Below, in pieces: positions 1 to 10,437 of a DNA stretch of 64,000 bases; the first letter of the stretch is position 1, and the number at the start of each line of letters is the position of its first letter. The notes beneath the pieces are model-generated. The model saw only the letters and a program-made list of their open reading frames with translations. It ran no database searches and was not told the DNA's origin. A program made the position numbers and the translations under genes. The DNA comes from Rudaea sp. 3F27F6 (GTDB taxonomy: Bacteria; Pseudomonadota; Gammaproteobacteria; Xanthomonadales; Rhodanobacteraceae): NCBI RefSeq assembly GCF_005503555.1, contig NZ_SCNG01000001.1:1818529-1882528 (forward strand), written 5' to 3'.

Positions 1-1
1 C

Positions 2-2743
2 CGTGCCTTTCACGCGTTACCACCGCTGGCGAACCGCAAGGGCGAACCAACCGGCGCGCTGTTCGGCGTGTTCAATATGCTGCGTACGACGCTCAAAGCC
101 AAGCCCGACTATCTCGCTTTCGTCGTCGACGCGCCGGGACCGACGTTCCGCGACGAACTCTATGCCGACTACAAGGCCCAGCGTCCGCCGATGCCGGAAG
201 ATCTGGCCGCGCAGATCGAGCCGATGATGAATCTCGTCGCCGCGATCGGTATTCCGATCCTGCGCGTCGATGGCGTCGAGGCCGACGACGTGATCGGTAC
301 GCTCGCGAAGCAAGCCGCCGCGGAAGGCATCGACGTCACCGTCTCGACCGGCGACAAGGACATGGCTCAGCTCGTCGACGCGCACATCAAGCTCGTCAAC
401 ACGATGACCAACACGACGCTCGACGAGAAGGGCGTTTTCGACAAGTTCGGCGTGCGGCCCGACCAGATCGCGGACTATCTCGCACTGATGGGCGACACGG
501 TCGACAACGTACCCGGCGTGGAGAAATGCGGGCCGAAGACAGCGGCCAAGTGGCTGGCCGAGTACCATACGCTCGATGGCGTAGTGGCCAACGCCGACAA
601 AGTCGGCGGCAAGATCGGCGAGAACCTGCGCCGCGCGCTGCCGCAGCTGCCGCTGTCGCAGAGCCTGACGATCATCAAAACCGACGTAGCGCTCGATCAG
701 AAGCCGGCCGATCTCGTGCTGCGCGATGCCGATACCGACAAGCTGCTTGAGTTGTATGCGCGCTACGAGTTCAACGCTGCGCTGAAGGAACTGGATGCGT
801 CGCAGCCGTCGGCTCAGGCGAGTGCGCCGAGTCAAAATGCCGCAAACGGTAAAAGCACGGCGAAAGAGGAAGCGGATACCGGCCTTGGCGGCGATGGCCA
901 GCAAGGTACAAGCAGCCCTCAACCGTCGCCCAACCCGAGCGTCTACGATCTCGTCCTCACTCAGGCCGACTTCGACACTTGGTTGAGGAAGCTCGAAGCC
1001 GCCGACCTGATCTGCATCGATACCGAAACCACCGGTCTCGATCCGATGCGCGCGGAAATCGTCGGCGTGTCGTTCTCGGTCGAGCCGGGCCATGCCGCCT
1101 ATGTGCCGCTGACCCACGATTATGCGGGCGCACCCGCGCAGCTCGACCGCAGTGCCGTGCTAGAAGCGCTGCGGCCGCTGCTGGAGAACGCCGACAAGTA
1201 CAAGCTCGGCCAGCACTTGAAGTACGACATGAACGTGCTGTCGAACTACGGCATTGCGGTGCGCGGCGTGCGCTACGACTCGATGCTCGAATCCTACGTG
1301 TGGAACTCGTCGGGCAGCCGTCACGACATGGACACCCTGGCGAAGAAGTATCTCGATGTCGACACGATCCATTACGAGGACGTAACCGGCAAAGGTGCCA
1401 AGCAGATTGCGTTTTCGCAGGTCGACGTGCGCCGCGCCGCCGACTACGCTGCCGAGGACGCCGACATCACGCTGCGCCTGCACGAGACGCTCTGGGCCAA
1501 GCTCGAAACCGAGCCGAAGCTGCAGAAGGTATTCGACGAGATCGAGATGCCGCTCGTGCCCGTGCTCGCGCGCATGGAGCAGACCGGCGTGCTGATCGAC
1601 ACGGGCAAGCTGAAGAAGCAGAGCAACGAACTCGGCAAACGCCTTCTCGAGCTCCAGCAGCGCGCGTACGAAGTCGCCGGCCGCCATTTCAGCCTCGACT
1701 CGCCCAAGCAATTGCAGGCGCTGCTCTACGACGAACTGAAACTGCCGGTGTCGATCAAGACGCCGACCGGCCAGCCGTCGACGAACGAGGAGGCGCTCGA
1801 AGCGTTGGCGAACCAGCACGAGCTGCCGCGCTTGATCCTCGACTACCGCACCTTGGCCAAGCTGCGTTCGACCTACACCGAAAAACTCGCCGAGCACGTC
1901 AATCCGCGCACCGGACGCGTGCACACGAGCTATCACCAAGCGGTCGCGGCTACGGGCAGGTTGTCGTCGAACGATCCGAACCTGCAGAACATTCCGATCC
2001 GCACCGAAGAAGGCCGGCGTATCCGCCAGGCGTTCGTCGCGCCGGCCGGTTTCAAGATTCTCGCGGCCGACTACTCGCAGATTGAACTGCGCATCATGGC
2101 GCACCTGTCAGGCGACGCCGGTCTGCTTGCCGCGTTCCACGGCAACCAGGACGTGCACCGCGCGACCGCCGCCGAAGTGTTCGGCGTGCCGCCCGAACAG
2201 GTCGACGCAAACCAGCGTCGTGCGGCGAAGGCGATCAACTTCGGTCTCATGTACGGCATGAGTCCTTGGGGGCTTGCGCGTCAGCTCGGCATTGAACGCG
2301 GCGAGGCGAACGAATACGTGAAGCGCTATTTCGAGCGCTATCCCGGCGTGCAGGCATTTATGACCGCAACGCGCGAGCAGGCGCATCGCGACGGTTACGT
2401 CGAAACGCTGTTCGGCCGCCGCTTGTACTTGATCGAAATTCATTCGCGCAACCAGGGCCTGCGCGCAGGCGCCGAGCGCGCGGCGATCAACGCGCCGATG
2501 CAGGGCACCGCCGCCGACATCATCAAGCGCGCGATGATCTCGGTCGATACATGGCTGCAATCGCTCAAGAGCGAAGCGCGCATGATCATGCAGGTGCACG
2601 ACGAACTGGTATTCGAGGTGCGCGAGGATGCGACGAAACGAATTTCAGAAGGCGTACGCGAACGCATGATGCACGCGGCGGAACTCTCGGTGCCGCTCAT
2701 CGTCGATATCGGCATCGGCGACAACTGGGACGAAGCGCACTGA
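2..2743 (+). CDS. polA: DNA polymerase I (5'-truncated by window edge)
   Basis: DNA polymerase I joins Okazaki fragments and fills repair gaps. The reading frame is open from base 2 and the first visible residues (RAFHALPPL) belong inside the 5'-nuclease domain, so the true start lies a few dozen bases before the window. The domains follow the family order: 5'-3' exonuclease, a low-complexity linker near base 800-950, a 3'-5' exonuclease with an intact DTET motif (near base 1020), then the polymerase with motif A DYSQIELR, motif B RRAAKAINFG and motif C QVHDELVFEV. About 913 residues are visible against roughly 930 in E. coli. Identification is secure and proofreading residues appear intact. 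Confidence 0.98.
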   Translation, partial: RAFHALPPLANRKGEPTGALFGVFNMLRTTLKAKPDYLAFVVDAPGPTFRDELYADYKAQRPPMPEDLAAQIEPMMNLVAAIGIPILRVDGVEADDVIGTLAKQAAAEGIDVTVSTGDKDMAQLVDAHIKLVNTMTNTTLDEKGVFDKFGVRPDQIADYLALMGDTVDNVPGVEKCGPKTAAKWLAEYHTLDGVVANADKVGGKIGENLRRALPQLPLSQSLTIIKTDVALDQKPADLVLRDADTDKLLELYARYEFNAALKELDASQPSAQASAPSQNAANGKSTAKEEADTGLGGDGQQGTSSPQPSPNPSVYDLVLTQADFDTWLRKLEAADLICIDTETTGLDPMRAEIVGVSFSVEPGHAAYVPLTHDYAGAPAQLDRSAVLEALRPLLENADKYKLGQHLKYDMNVLSNYGIAVRGVRYDSMLESYVWNSSGSRHDMDTLAKKYLDVDTIHYEDVTGKGAKQIAFSQVDVRRAADYAAEDADITLRLHETLWAKLETEPKLQKVFDEIEMPLVPVLARMEQTGVLIDTGKLKKQSNELGKRLLELQQRAYEVAGRHFSLDSPKQLQALLYDELKLPVSIKTPTGQPSTNEEALEALANQHELPRLILDYRTLAKLRSTYTEKLAEHVNPRTGRVHTSYHQAVAATGRLSSNDPNLQNIPIRTEEGRRIRQAFVAPAGFKILAADYSQIELRIMAHLSGDAGLLAAFHGNQDVHRATAAEVFGVPPEQVDANQRRAAKAINFGLMYGMSPWGLARQLGIERGEANEYVKRYFERYPGVQAFMTATREQAHRDGYVETLFGRRLYLIEIHSRNQGLRAGAERAAINAPMQGTAADIIKRAMISVDTWLQSLKSEARMIMQVHDELVFEVREDATKRISEGVRERMMHAAELSVPLIVDIGIGDNWDEAH

Positions 2744-2946
2744 CTCGCGCCGAGGAATTCGGGCGCGAAATCGCAATCTCGGCGGATGAAAGCGCCGCTT
2801 TTCCAGACGCTTAACGGAATCTTTTCGAGCGCGAAGATGAAGTTTCTTTCACCTTGCTGGATACCTGCTCGCGCGTATACGTAAGTATCTGATTTTTCAG
2901 CTAATGAATGAAAACTAAACCGAACCGTGCAATTTTTCGGCTCGCC

Positions 2947-2976
2947 TTGAACTAACTCCCCCCAACCGCATCTAAT
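2947..2976 (+). promoter_or_regulatory. Putative sigma-70 promoter of the sX13-like sRNA
   Basis: A TTGAAC -35 (2947-2952) and a TCTAAT -10 (2971-2976) are separated by 18 bases and sit just upstream of the structured C-rich RNA. They predict a transcription start near 2983. Only the match to consensus and the position support this. Confidence 0.55.
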
Positions 2977-2982
2977 TTCACG

Positions 2983-3106
2983 GTGCACGCAACGGCACCT
3001 CGGCTGGTCCACCTCCCTGGACCTAGCCCACGAAGGCCGATCCCTCCCCAGATCCGCCTTCGGACCCGGCCCCGGAAGCTCCCCCCTAAGCTTCCGGGGC
3101 TTTTTT
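2983..3106 (+). ncRNA. sX13: sX13-like small regulatory RNA downstream of polA
   Basis: There is no gene between polA and the converging LysR gene, but about 120 bases fold into three consecutive hairpins, each with a C-rich loop. Hairpin 1 has GGTCCA/TGGACC arms (3006-3011, 3018-3023) and loop CCTCCC. Hairpin 2 has CGAAGGC/GCCTTCG arms (3031-3037, 3056-3062) and loop CCTCCCCA. Hairpin 3 is the terminator (3070-3099) with loop CCCCCCTA. Another CCCCCC run lies just upstream in the promoter spacer. Xanthomonas sX13 is also encoded beside polA, is about 115 nt long and uses C-rich loops to pair with G-rich ribosome-binding regions, which this copies in position, size and architecture. Homology is inferred from structure and synteny; the 5' end is predicted. 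Confidence 0.78.
3070..3106 (+). terminator. Rho-independent terminator of the sX13-like RNA
   Basis: A perfect 11-bp stem (CCCCGGAAGCT at 3070-3080 with AGCTTCCGGGG at 3089-3099) is followed by C and six T residues. It also forms the last C-loop hairpin of the sRNA. Confidence 0.9.
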
Positions 3107-3188
3107 ATGCGCGTACGCGTGCGATCGTCTTCGATAACGAAAATCAAAAGGCGTCCGTTCTAGGCCTAAGCTGTCGAAAACAACCTCG

Positions 3189-4088
3189 TTACTTTGCAAT
3201 CTTGTTCGACGGCGCGCGCGCGATTTCGCCGTGCAGCCATTCGCGAAACGCGACCAAGGGCGGATGTCGGGACGAGCGCGACGGATAGACGAGATGGTGG
3301 CCGTACTTCGCCGCCATACGCGCACGCGTCAGCATCACCAGACCGCCATTGTCGATCAGCGGCTTCGCGAGCAGCAGGCGTCCCATCGCCACACCGAGCC
3401 CTTGTGCCGCTGCTCTGTGCAACAGTTCCACGTCGGTGAAGCTCGCCGCGTAGCGCTTCGGCAGCGTGCCGCCGAATTCGGCGAACCAACGCCGCCAATG
3501 CGCATTGCCGTCGTCGTACTCGCCGAGCAGCGGCCAGCTTTCGAGATCGGCCGGTTTCGGCTTGCCGAACCGCTTCACGAGCTCGGGGCTCGCCACGGGG
3601 ACAAGCTGCTCGTCGAGCAGATGCTCGGAGGTCAAGCCGGGCCAGACGCCAGCGCCGTAGCGCAGCGCGACATCGACCGGTTCGCGATCGAAATCGACGA
3701 CGTTCGCCGTCGTCTGCAAATTGAATTCGAGGCCGGGATGCTTCGCCATGAAAGCCGGCAGGCGCGGCAGCAACCAGCTCGACGAGAAAGAGGGCAGCGC
3801 GCTGATCGTCAGCGTGTCCCCGGCTTGAGCACGGCCGCGCACGAAGACGCGCTCGATGCCGTCGATATGCGCGGCAATCTGGTCGAACAGGCGCTCGCCG
3901 TGCGGAGTCAGGCCGACACCGCGCGGGCCGCGCGTAAGCAGCGTCTGTCCGAGGCGCTGTTCGAGCGCACGCATCTGATGACTCAGCGCGCTGACCGTGA
4001 GGCTCATCTGCGCGGCCGCGCGCGTCAGATTCTTCTCGCGCGCGACGGTGACGAAGGCTTGCAGGGTGTGCAGCGGCGGCTTGCTCAT
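3189..4088 (-). CDS. LysR-family transcriptional regulator (GcvA-like)
   Basis: This is a DNA-binding regulator of the LysR family with an N-terminal winged helix-turn-helix (residues ~4-63, LHTLQAFVTVAREKNLTRAA onward) and a C-terminal periplasmic-binding-like effector domain. The N-terminal segment most resembles the GcvA subgroup, though the effector is unknown. The ATG at 4088 is chosen because it puts the HTH at the usual distance; upstream TTG (4121) and ATG (4109) would add up to 11 residues. The gene is divergent from the small gene at 4233, with a T-N11-A inverted repeat between them, suggesting autoregulation and control of that neighbour. No metabolic target can be named. Confidence 0.9.
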   Translation of the reverse strand: MSKPPLHTLQAFVTVAREKNLTRAAAQMSLTVSALSHQMRALEQRLGQTLLTRGPRGVGLTPHGERLFDQIAAHIDGIERVFVRGRAQAGDTLTISALPSFSSSWLLPRLPAFMAKHPGLEFNLQTTANVVDFDREPVDVALRYGAGVWPGLTSEHLLDEQLVPVASPELVKRFGKPKPADLESWPLLGEYDDGNAHWRRWFAEFGGTLPKRYAASFTDVELLHRAAAQGLGVAMGRLLLAKPLIDNGGLVMLTRARMAAKYGHHLVYPSRSSRHPPLVAFREWLHGEIARAPSNKIAK

Positions 4089-4134
4089 GGTCTGGCATCG
4101 CTTCCCCATCCCATGCGGCAAGGAGAAGAGAGCT

Positions 4135-4149
4135 TTGAATCCCGTTCAA
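4135..4149. promoter_or_regulatory. Candidate LysR-type operator (T-N11-A)
   Basis: The inverted repeat TTGAA-N5-TTCAA lies in the 144-base divergent region between the LysR gene and the 65-residue gene. T4136 and A4148 fit the T-N11-A rule for LysR-type binding sites. This rests on motif and position only. Confidence 0.4.
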
Positions 4150-4232
4150 CTCTGACTTGCAAAAGTATCGCTTTTCCGCGACTTGGAGCAAGCGTAGCTT
4201 GTGTCCCCGTCAAGACTCATCGGGAGCACGTC

Positions 4233-4430
4233 ATGTTGAACTGGCTCAAAAAATTCGAGGAGACATCGCTTGGAATGCTGTTTACCGACCAGCACCTGTC
4301 GCCCACCGAAATCATCCGCATCGCCAAGGAAGCACGTACCGCGCAGTCCGAGCAGTACCGAAGCGAATCGCGGGGCATCGGCCGGAGGGAACCCCGTACC
4401 GACGCACGGTGCAGCAGCATCCAAGCCTGA
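4233..4430 (+). CDS. Small hypothetical protein, 65 aa, divergent from LysR gene
   Basis: A short gene starts at ATG 4233 behind a GGGAG ribosome-binding site 6 bases upstream and ends at a TGA just ahead of a strong terminator. The product begins MLNWLKKFEETSLGMLFTDQ, an amphipathic helical start, continues with a helical segment, and ends in an Arg/Glu-rich tail. There is no signal peptide or membrane span. I do not recognise the family. A good start site, the dedicated terminator and the divergent LysR regulator argue that it is a real, regulated gene. Confidence 0.6.
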   Translation: MLNWLKKFEETSLGMLFTDQHLSPTEIIRIAKEARTAQSEQYRSESRGIGRREPRTDARCSSIQA

Positions 4431-4486
4431 TTTCGCCTATCGGCGTTGGTGGATTTATCTTCGTTGAATTCTGCTTGGAATCGTCA

Positions 4487-4517
4487 AAGCCGCTCGGCTC
4501 AACCCGAGCGGCTTTTT
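4487..4517 (+). terminator. Rho-independent terminator of the small gene
   Basis: An 11-bp perfect stem (AAGCCGCTCGG 4487-4497 with CCGAGCGGCTT 4504-4514) around a 6-base loop is followed by a T tract through 4517. Confidence 0.9.
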
Positions 4518-4590
4518 CGTAATTCGCAATCAATCACCGATGCTTTGCGCATCGAGTTGCGTGAGAACGCCACTTCTCCGGCCTATGCAC

Positions 4591-4947
4591 TCAGTCAGCA
4601 ATACTGATGTGCTGAATTAAGCAGTATCCATTTGAGATTTTATACGTGTCGTCTACGCTGACTGTCACTGCGATATTCGCAATGCGCGCGGACTGTGCCA
4701 ACTGAAGCATTTGCTGTCCCCTTACATCGTCCTTCATCATGAGAGGGAGTCGACCACCTACGGTCGCGCAGCTTCCTGCGGATGTGAAACCCGACACGGC
4801 TATCCAGTTGACGACGTTGTACCCGTAGCTGGCATCGAAGATTCGCAGGAAGCTTACTGTTCCCGTCGCCAAAAACTGTGTCGCCCAAGTGGACGGCGCC
4901 ACAAGGATTGCCGCGATAAATACGAGACCTTTCAACTTCGATTTCAT
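4591..4947 (-). CDS. Small secreted hypothetical protein
   Basis: A 118-residue protein begins with a clear Sec signal peptide (MKSKLKGLVFIAAILVAPSTWA, cleavage after AWA-like TWA). The mature part has two cysteines (in GSCATVGG and GYCLIQH) that could form a disulfide, and a beta-rich sequence. ATG 4947 is preferred over GTG 4953 because the GAAGGGGG ribosome-binding site is correctly spaced only for the ATG. It may belong to a small DUF family of exported proteins, but I cannot name it with confidence. It stands alone downstream of icd on the same strand, and its base composition is lower in GC than its neighbours, which may indicate transfer. Confidence 0.65.
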   Translation of the reverse strand: MKSKLKGLVFIAAILVAPSTWATQFLATGTVSFLRIFDASYGYNVVNWIAVSGFTSAGSCATVGGRLPLMMKDDVRGQQMLQLAQSARIANIAVTVSVDDTYKISNGYCLIQHISIAD

Positions 4948-5000
4948 AACCACCCCCTTCTAGGATTTAAGGTTCTGCCACAAATGGCTAAGACATACAC

Positions 5001-6368
<1,368 letters not shown>

Positions 6369-6485
6369 GGGCTGCTCGCTTATTCGGGAGTACGAGAGGG
6401 GCGTGCAAGCGTATCAGGAACGCACGTAAATCCGCTGCGCTCCTATTGCTGGACCTTACCTCCGAATGTCAGCCGGGACACGCTT

Positions 6486-6523
6486 CAGCTGGTCATTCCC
6501 GCGAAAGCGGGAATGACCAGCTG
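6486..6523. repeat. REP-like palindromic hairpin
   Basis: A perfect 17-bp inverted repeat (CAGCTGGTCATTCCCGC 6486-6502, with its complement at 6507-6523) encloses a GAAA tetraloop. The core GTCATTCCCGCGAAAGCGGG is the dispersed REP-like element typical of xanthomonads, and lies between the two isocitrate dehydrogenase genes. It may stabilise mRNA 3' ends. Confidence 0.85.
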
Positions 6524-6613
6524 AGAATCAGGGCCGATCGGGATGTTCGAAGCGCAGGAGCAAATCGATGCGTCTCGCGCGGGCGGCAGCCGGCCTCCGC
6601 CGCGCTTGCCCCT

Positions 6614-8851
6614 TCAGCTCGCGAACGCTGCCAGTGCCGCGTTCAACGTCGCGCTGGGCCGCATCGCTGCGTCGGTCTTGCCCACGTCGGGCAGGTAATA
6701 GCCGCCGATGTCGACCGGTTTGCCTTGTACGACCGCGAGTTCGTCCACGATCTTCGTTTCACCGGCAGCGAGGGCATCGGCCAGCGGCTTGAAGCGGGCG
6801 GCGAGTTCACCGTCCTCGGTCTGCGCAGCCAGCGCCTGGGCCCAGTACAGCGCCAAGTAGAAATGACTGCCGCGATTGTCGAGCTGGCCGGCCTTGGGGC
6901 TCGGGCCCTTGTTATTATCGAGCAACTTGCCGGTGGCGGCGTCGAGCGCCCGGGCCAGCACCTTGGCCTTGGCGTTGTTGTTCTTGATGCCCAGGTCTTC
7001 GAAGCTCACGGCCAGGGCCAGAAATTCGCCGAGAGAGTCCCAGCGCAGGTGGTTCTCCTCGACCAGCTGCTGCACGTGCTTGGGTGCCGAACCGCCGGCA
7101 CCGGTTTCGTACATGCCGCCGCCGGCCATGAGCGGCACGATCGACAGCATCTTGGCCGAGGTGCCCAGTTCCATGATCGGGAACAGGTCGGTCAGGTAAT
7201 CGCGCAGGATGTTGCCGGTCGCGCTGATCGTGTCCAGTCCGCGGATCACGCGCTCGAGCGTGTAACGCATCGCACGCACCTGGCTCATGATCTGGATGTC
7301 GAGCCCGGCGGTGTTGTGCTCGTGCAGGTACATCTTGACCTTGGTGATCAGCTGGGCCTCGTGCGGACGGTAAGCATCCAGCCAGAACACCACCGGCATG
7401 CCTGAGTTGCGCGCGCGCGTGACGGCAAGCTTGACCCAGTCGCGGATCGCCGCGTCCTTGACCTGACACATGCGCCAGATGTCGCCTTGCTCGACGTTCT
7501 GGCTCATCAGCACCTCGCCCGTGGCCAGGTCGGTGATGTTGGCGACGCCGTCCTCGGGGATCTCGAAGGTCTTGTCGTGCGAGCCGTATTCCTCGGCCTG
7601 CTGCGCCATCAGGCCGACGTTCGGCACCGTGCCCATCGTGCGCGGATCGAAGGCGCCGTGCCATTTGCAGAAATTGATCATCTCCTGGTAGATGCGCGCG
7701 AAGGTCGATTCGGGCATCACCGCCTTCACGTCCTTCAGGCGGCCGTCGGCGCCGTACATCTTGCCGCCGCTGCGGATCATCGCGGGCATCGAGGCGTCGA
7801 CGATGACGTCGTTGGGCGAGTGGAAATTGGTGATGCCCTTGGCCGAGTCCACCATCGCCAGTTCAGGACGGTGCTCATGGCAAGCGTGCAGATCGCGTTT
7901 GATCTCGTCCTGCGTACTCTGCGGCAGGGTGGCGATCTTGTTGTACAGATCGATCATGCCGTTATTGACGTTGATGCCGAGCTCGTCGAACAGCTTGCCG
8001 TGCTTCTCGAAAGCCTCGCGGTAGAAGATGCGCACGCAGTGGCCGAATACGATCGGATGGGACACCTTCATCATCGTCGCTTTGACGTGCAGCGAAAACA
8101 TCACGCCGGTTTTGCGCGCGTCCTCAATCTCTCTTTCGTAGAAGTCCAGCAGCGCTTTCTTGCTCATGAACATGGAGTCGATCACCTCGCGGTCCAACAG
8201 CGAGACCTTGGGCTTGAGCACGATGGTCTTGCCGCTCTGGGTGATCAGTTCCATTTTCACGTCGCGCGCGCGGTCCAGCGTCATCGACTTCTCGCCGTGG
8301 TAGAAGTCGCCGCCGTGCATATGCGACACGTGCGAGCGCGAAGCCTGGCTCCACTCGTCCATGCGATGCGGATTCTTGCGTGCGTATTCCTTGACCGCCT
8401 TCGGTGCGCGGCGGTCCGAGTTGCCCTCGCGCAGCACCGGGTTCACCGCGCTGCCGATGCACTTGTTGTAGCGCGCGCGGATGTCCTTCTCCTCGTCGCT
8501 TTTCGGACTTTCGGGGAAGTCGGGAATCTTGTAGCCCTTGTCCTGCAGTTCCTTGATCGCCGCCTTGAGCTGCGCCACCGAGGCGCTGATGTTGGGCAGC
8601 TTGATGATATTGGCCTCGGGCTTGAGCGTGAGCTTGCCCAGTTCGGCCAGATTGTCGGGAACGCGCTGCGCCTCGCTCAACGCCTCAGGAAACTGACCGA
8701 GGATGCGGCTGGCCACCGAAATGTCGCTGGTCGCCACCTCGATGCCCGCCGGCTTCGCGAAGGCCTGGACGATCGGCAACAGCGAGGCCGTGGCCAGACG
8801 CGGCGCTTCGTCAGTGAGGGTGTAGATGATCTTGGGGTCTGCGGCGGTCAT
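6614..8851 (-). CDS. icd: NADP-dependent isocitrate dehydrogenase, monomeric type
   Basis: This is a second isocitrate dehydrogenase of the unrelated ~740-residue monomeric family. The product from ATG 8851 is 745 residues long, the usual family size, and contains signature stretches such as [48 protein letters not shown] and [15 protein letters not shown]. An upstream in-frame start at 8899 would add 16 residues without family similarity. Monomeric and dimeric enzymes catalyse the same reaction, so this chromosome carries both isoforms as neighbours. In psychrophilic and soil bacteria with both, they differ in temperature or carbon-source response; whether that holds here is unknown. Confidence 0.97.
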   Translation of the reverse strand: MTAADPKIIYTLTDEAPRLATASLLPIVQAFAKPAGIEVATSDISVASRILGQFPEALSEAQRVPDNLAELGKLTLKPEANIIKLPNISASVAQLKAAIKELQDKGYKIPDFPESPKSDEEKDIRARYNKCIGSAVNPVLREGNSDRRAPKAVKEYARKNPHRMDEWSQASRSHVSHMHGGDFYHGEKSMTLDRARDVKMELITQSGKTIVLKPKVSLLDREVIDSMFMSKKALLDFYEREIEDARKTGVMFSLHVKATMMKVSHPIVFGHCVRIFYREAFEKHGKLFDELGINVNNGMIDLYNKIATLPQSTQDEIKRDLHACHEHRPELAMVDSAKGITNFHSPNDVIVDASMPAMIRSGGKMYGADGRLKDVKAVMPESTFARIYQEMINFCKWHGAFDPRTMGTVPNVGLMAQQAEEYGSHDKTFEIPEDGVANITDLATGEVLMSQNVEQGDIWRMCQVKDAAIRDWVKLAVTRARNSGMPVVFWLDAYRPHEAQLITKVKMYLHEHNTAGLDIQIMSQVRAMRYTLERVIRGLDTISATGNILRDYLTDLFPIMELGTSAKMLSIVPLMAGGGMYETGAGGSAPKHVQQLVEENHLRWDSLGEFLALAVSFEDLGIKNNNAKAKVLARALDAATGKLLDNNKGPSPKAGQLDNRGSHFYLALYWAQALAAQTEDGELAARFKPLADALAAGETKIVDELAVVQGKPVDIGGYYLPDVGKTDAAMRPSATLNAALAAFAS

Positions 8852-8988
8852 GGAGATTCTCTTGCGGGCGGTTTCGGGTGACTGGACCGACGCACGCAAG
8901 GACCTTGCCCACTAGACGTGCCCCGGCGCCAGCGGCCGGACGCCAGTGTATCAAGTTGCTGCCGGTCTGCGGCACGGCCACGCCGGCA

Positions 8989-10380
8989 TCATTGCACCGG
9001 AGCGGCGCCGAACCAGTGGTTGGATGCAGCCAGTGCGGCCACATCGCCGACGATGAGCAGCGCCGGCGCGTGCACATCGAATGCGCGCGCGCACTCGACC
9101 AATTCGGCGAGCAGGCCGACGAGCACGCGTTGCTGCGGCCGCGTGCCGTTCTCGACGATCGCGAACGGCGTCGCCGGCGACCAGCCGTCGGCGTAGAGGC
9201 TGTCGCGCAGCGTCGCCGCTTCGGCCACGCCCATGTAGATCGCGAGCGTCTCGCCGGCGGCGGTGAGTTCGCCGGCCTCGCTGTCGCTGCGCCGGCGATG
9301 CGCGGTGGCGAAGCGCACGCTCTGCGCGTGATCGCGATGGGTCAGCGGAATGCCGGCATAGGCAGCGCAGGCGATCGCCGCGGTGATGCCCGGAACGATG
9401 GAATACTCAATGCCGTGCGCGCGCAGGTACTCGATCTCTTCGCCGCCGCGACCGAAGATGAAAGGATCGCCGCCCTTGATGCGCACGACATGCCTGCCCA
9501 TGCGCGCATGCTCGACGAGCAGAGCATTGATCGCCGCCTGCGGCGTGTGATGCTTGCCGACGATCTTGCCGACGTCGATGCGCTCGGCGTCGCGGCGTGC
9601 CAGATCGAGGATTTCGGCGCTGACGAGGCGATCGTAGAGGATCACGTCAGCTTCGTTGAGCGCGCGCAGAGCATGCAAGGTCAGCAGGCCCGGATCGCCG
9701 GGACCGGCGCCGACGAGCGCCACCGAGCCTGGTGCTCCGTCGGGCACTTCGGCGCGTTCCAGCTCCGCGTCGAGCGCCACGCGGGCCTCATCAACGCGGC
9801 GCGCGCGCACGAGTTGCGCGATCGGGCCGCGCAGCACGGTCTCGTAGAAACGCCGGCGTGGTTCAACGCGCGCGTAGCGTACACGAATACGCTCGCGCGC
9901 CTGCGCGAGCAGGGCGGCCAGCGCGCCCCAGCTTTGATCGAACAGGGTTTCGATGCGTTCGCGCGCCAGCCGCGCAAGCATCGGCGCGACGCCGCCCGAG
10001 GAAATCGCGATCGTCAGCGGTGCACGGTCGACGATCGCCGGCACGTGGAAACTCGACAGCTGTGCATCGTCGACGACATTGACGAACAGGCGCCGTGCCG
10101 TGGCCGCTGCAGCCACGGCCGTATTGACCGCCGCGTCGTCGGTCGCAGCGATCACGAGCCAGGCGCCGTCGAGGCAGGTTTCATCGAACGCCTGCGCTCG
10201 ATGCGCCAGCCGGCCTTCGCTAGCTGACTGCGTGAGATTCTCGCTCAGTGCGGGCGCGACGATTTCGACCTGCGCGCCCGCGGCCAGAAGCAGCGCCGCC
10301 TTGCGTTCGGCCACGGCGCCGCCGCCGACGATCCGTACGCGGCGGCCGGCGAGATCGGCAAAAATCGGAAACAGATTCAT
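8989..10380 (-). CDS. cysG: Siroheme synthase (uroporphyrinogen-III methyltransferase / precorrin-2 dehydrogenase / ferrochelatase)
   Basis: This trifunctional enzyme makes siroheme, the cofactor of sulfite and nitrite reductases. The N-terminal half (residues ~1-210) has the Rossmann motif [10 protein letters not shown] of the dehydrogenase/ferrochelatase and the [12 protein letters not shown] segment. The C-terminal half (from [14 protein letters not shown], ~residue 217) is the SAM-dependent methyltransferase with [13 protein letters not shown]. The 463 residues match the CysG fusion length. The start [15 protein letters not shown] is family-typical. A perfect hairpin directly abuts the start codon and no ribosome-binding site is visible. 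It lies 57 bases after an SDR gene on the same strand. No sulfate-assimilation partners are present. Confidence 0.96.
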   Translation of the reverse strand: MNLFPIFADLAGRRVRIVGGGAVAERKAALLLAAGAQVEIVAPALSENLTQSASEGRLAHRAQAFDETCLDGAWLVIAATDDAAVNTAVAAAATARRLFVNVVDDAQLSSFHVPAIVDRAPLTIAISSGGVAPMLARLARERIETLFDQSWGALAALLAQARERIRVRYARVEPRRRFYETVLRGPIAQLVRARRVDEARVALDAELERAEVPDGAPGSVALVGAGPGDPGLLTLHALRALNEADVILYDRLVSAEILDLARRDAERIDVGKIVGKHHTPQAAINALLVEHARMGRHVVRIKGGDPFIFGRGGEEIEYLRAHGIEYSIVPGITAAIACAAYAGIPLTHRDHAQSVRFATAHRRRSDSEAGELTAAGETLAIYMGVAEAATLRDSLYADGWSPATPFAIVENGTRPQQRVLVGLLAELVECARAFDVHAPALLIVGDVAALAASNHWFGAAPVQ

Positions 10381-10408
10381 CGGCGTTCGAAGCGTTATTC
10401 GAACGCCG
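10381..10408 (-). promoter_or_regulatory. Perfect hairpin/palindrome abutting the cysG start codon
   Basis: CGGCGTTCGA (10381-10390) pairs perfectly with TCGAACGCCG (10399-10408) around an 8-base loop, ending immediately before the cysG ATG. The element could occlude initiation, act as a terminator for the upstream SDR gene, or serve as a protein operator (inner core GTTCGAA...TTCGAAC). Confidence 0.5.
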
Positions 10409-10437
10409 ATTTTGACATGGACCGCGTACGCTAGAAG

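Noticed and set aside
17..1117. A long minus-strand frame opposite polA
   Set aside because: Overlaps conserved polA domains; composition is that of antisense shadow, with no domain signature.
3231..4232. Upstream extension of the 65-residue gene through the antisense of the LysR gene
   Set aside because: It would be antisense to the LysR gene and has no motif; the ATG at 4233 has a ribosome-binding site.
7487..8881. A 464-residue plus-strand reading frame opposite the monomeric isocitrate dehydrogenase
   Set aside because: It is antisense to a complete conserved gene and its sequence is His/Arg/Val/Leu-rich shadow coding typical of GC-rich DNA.
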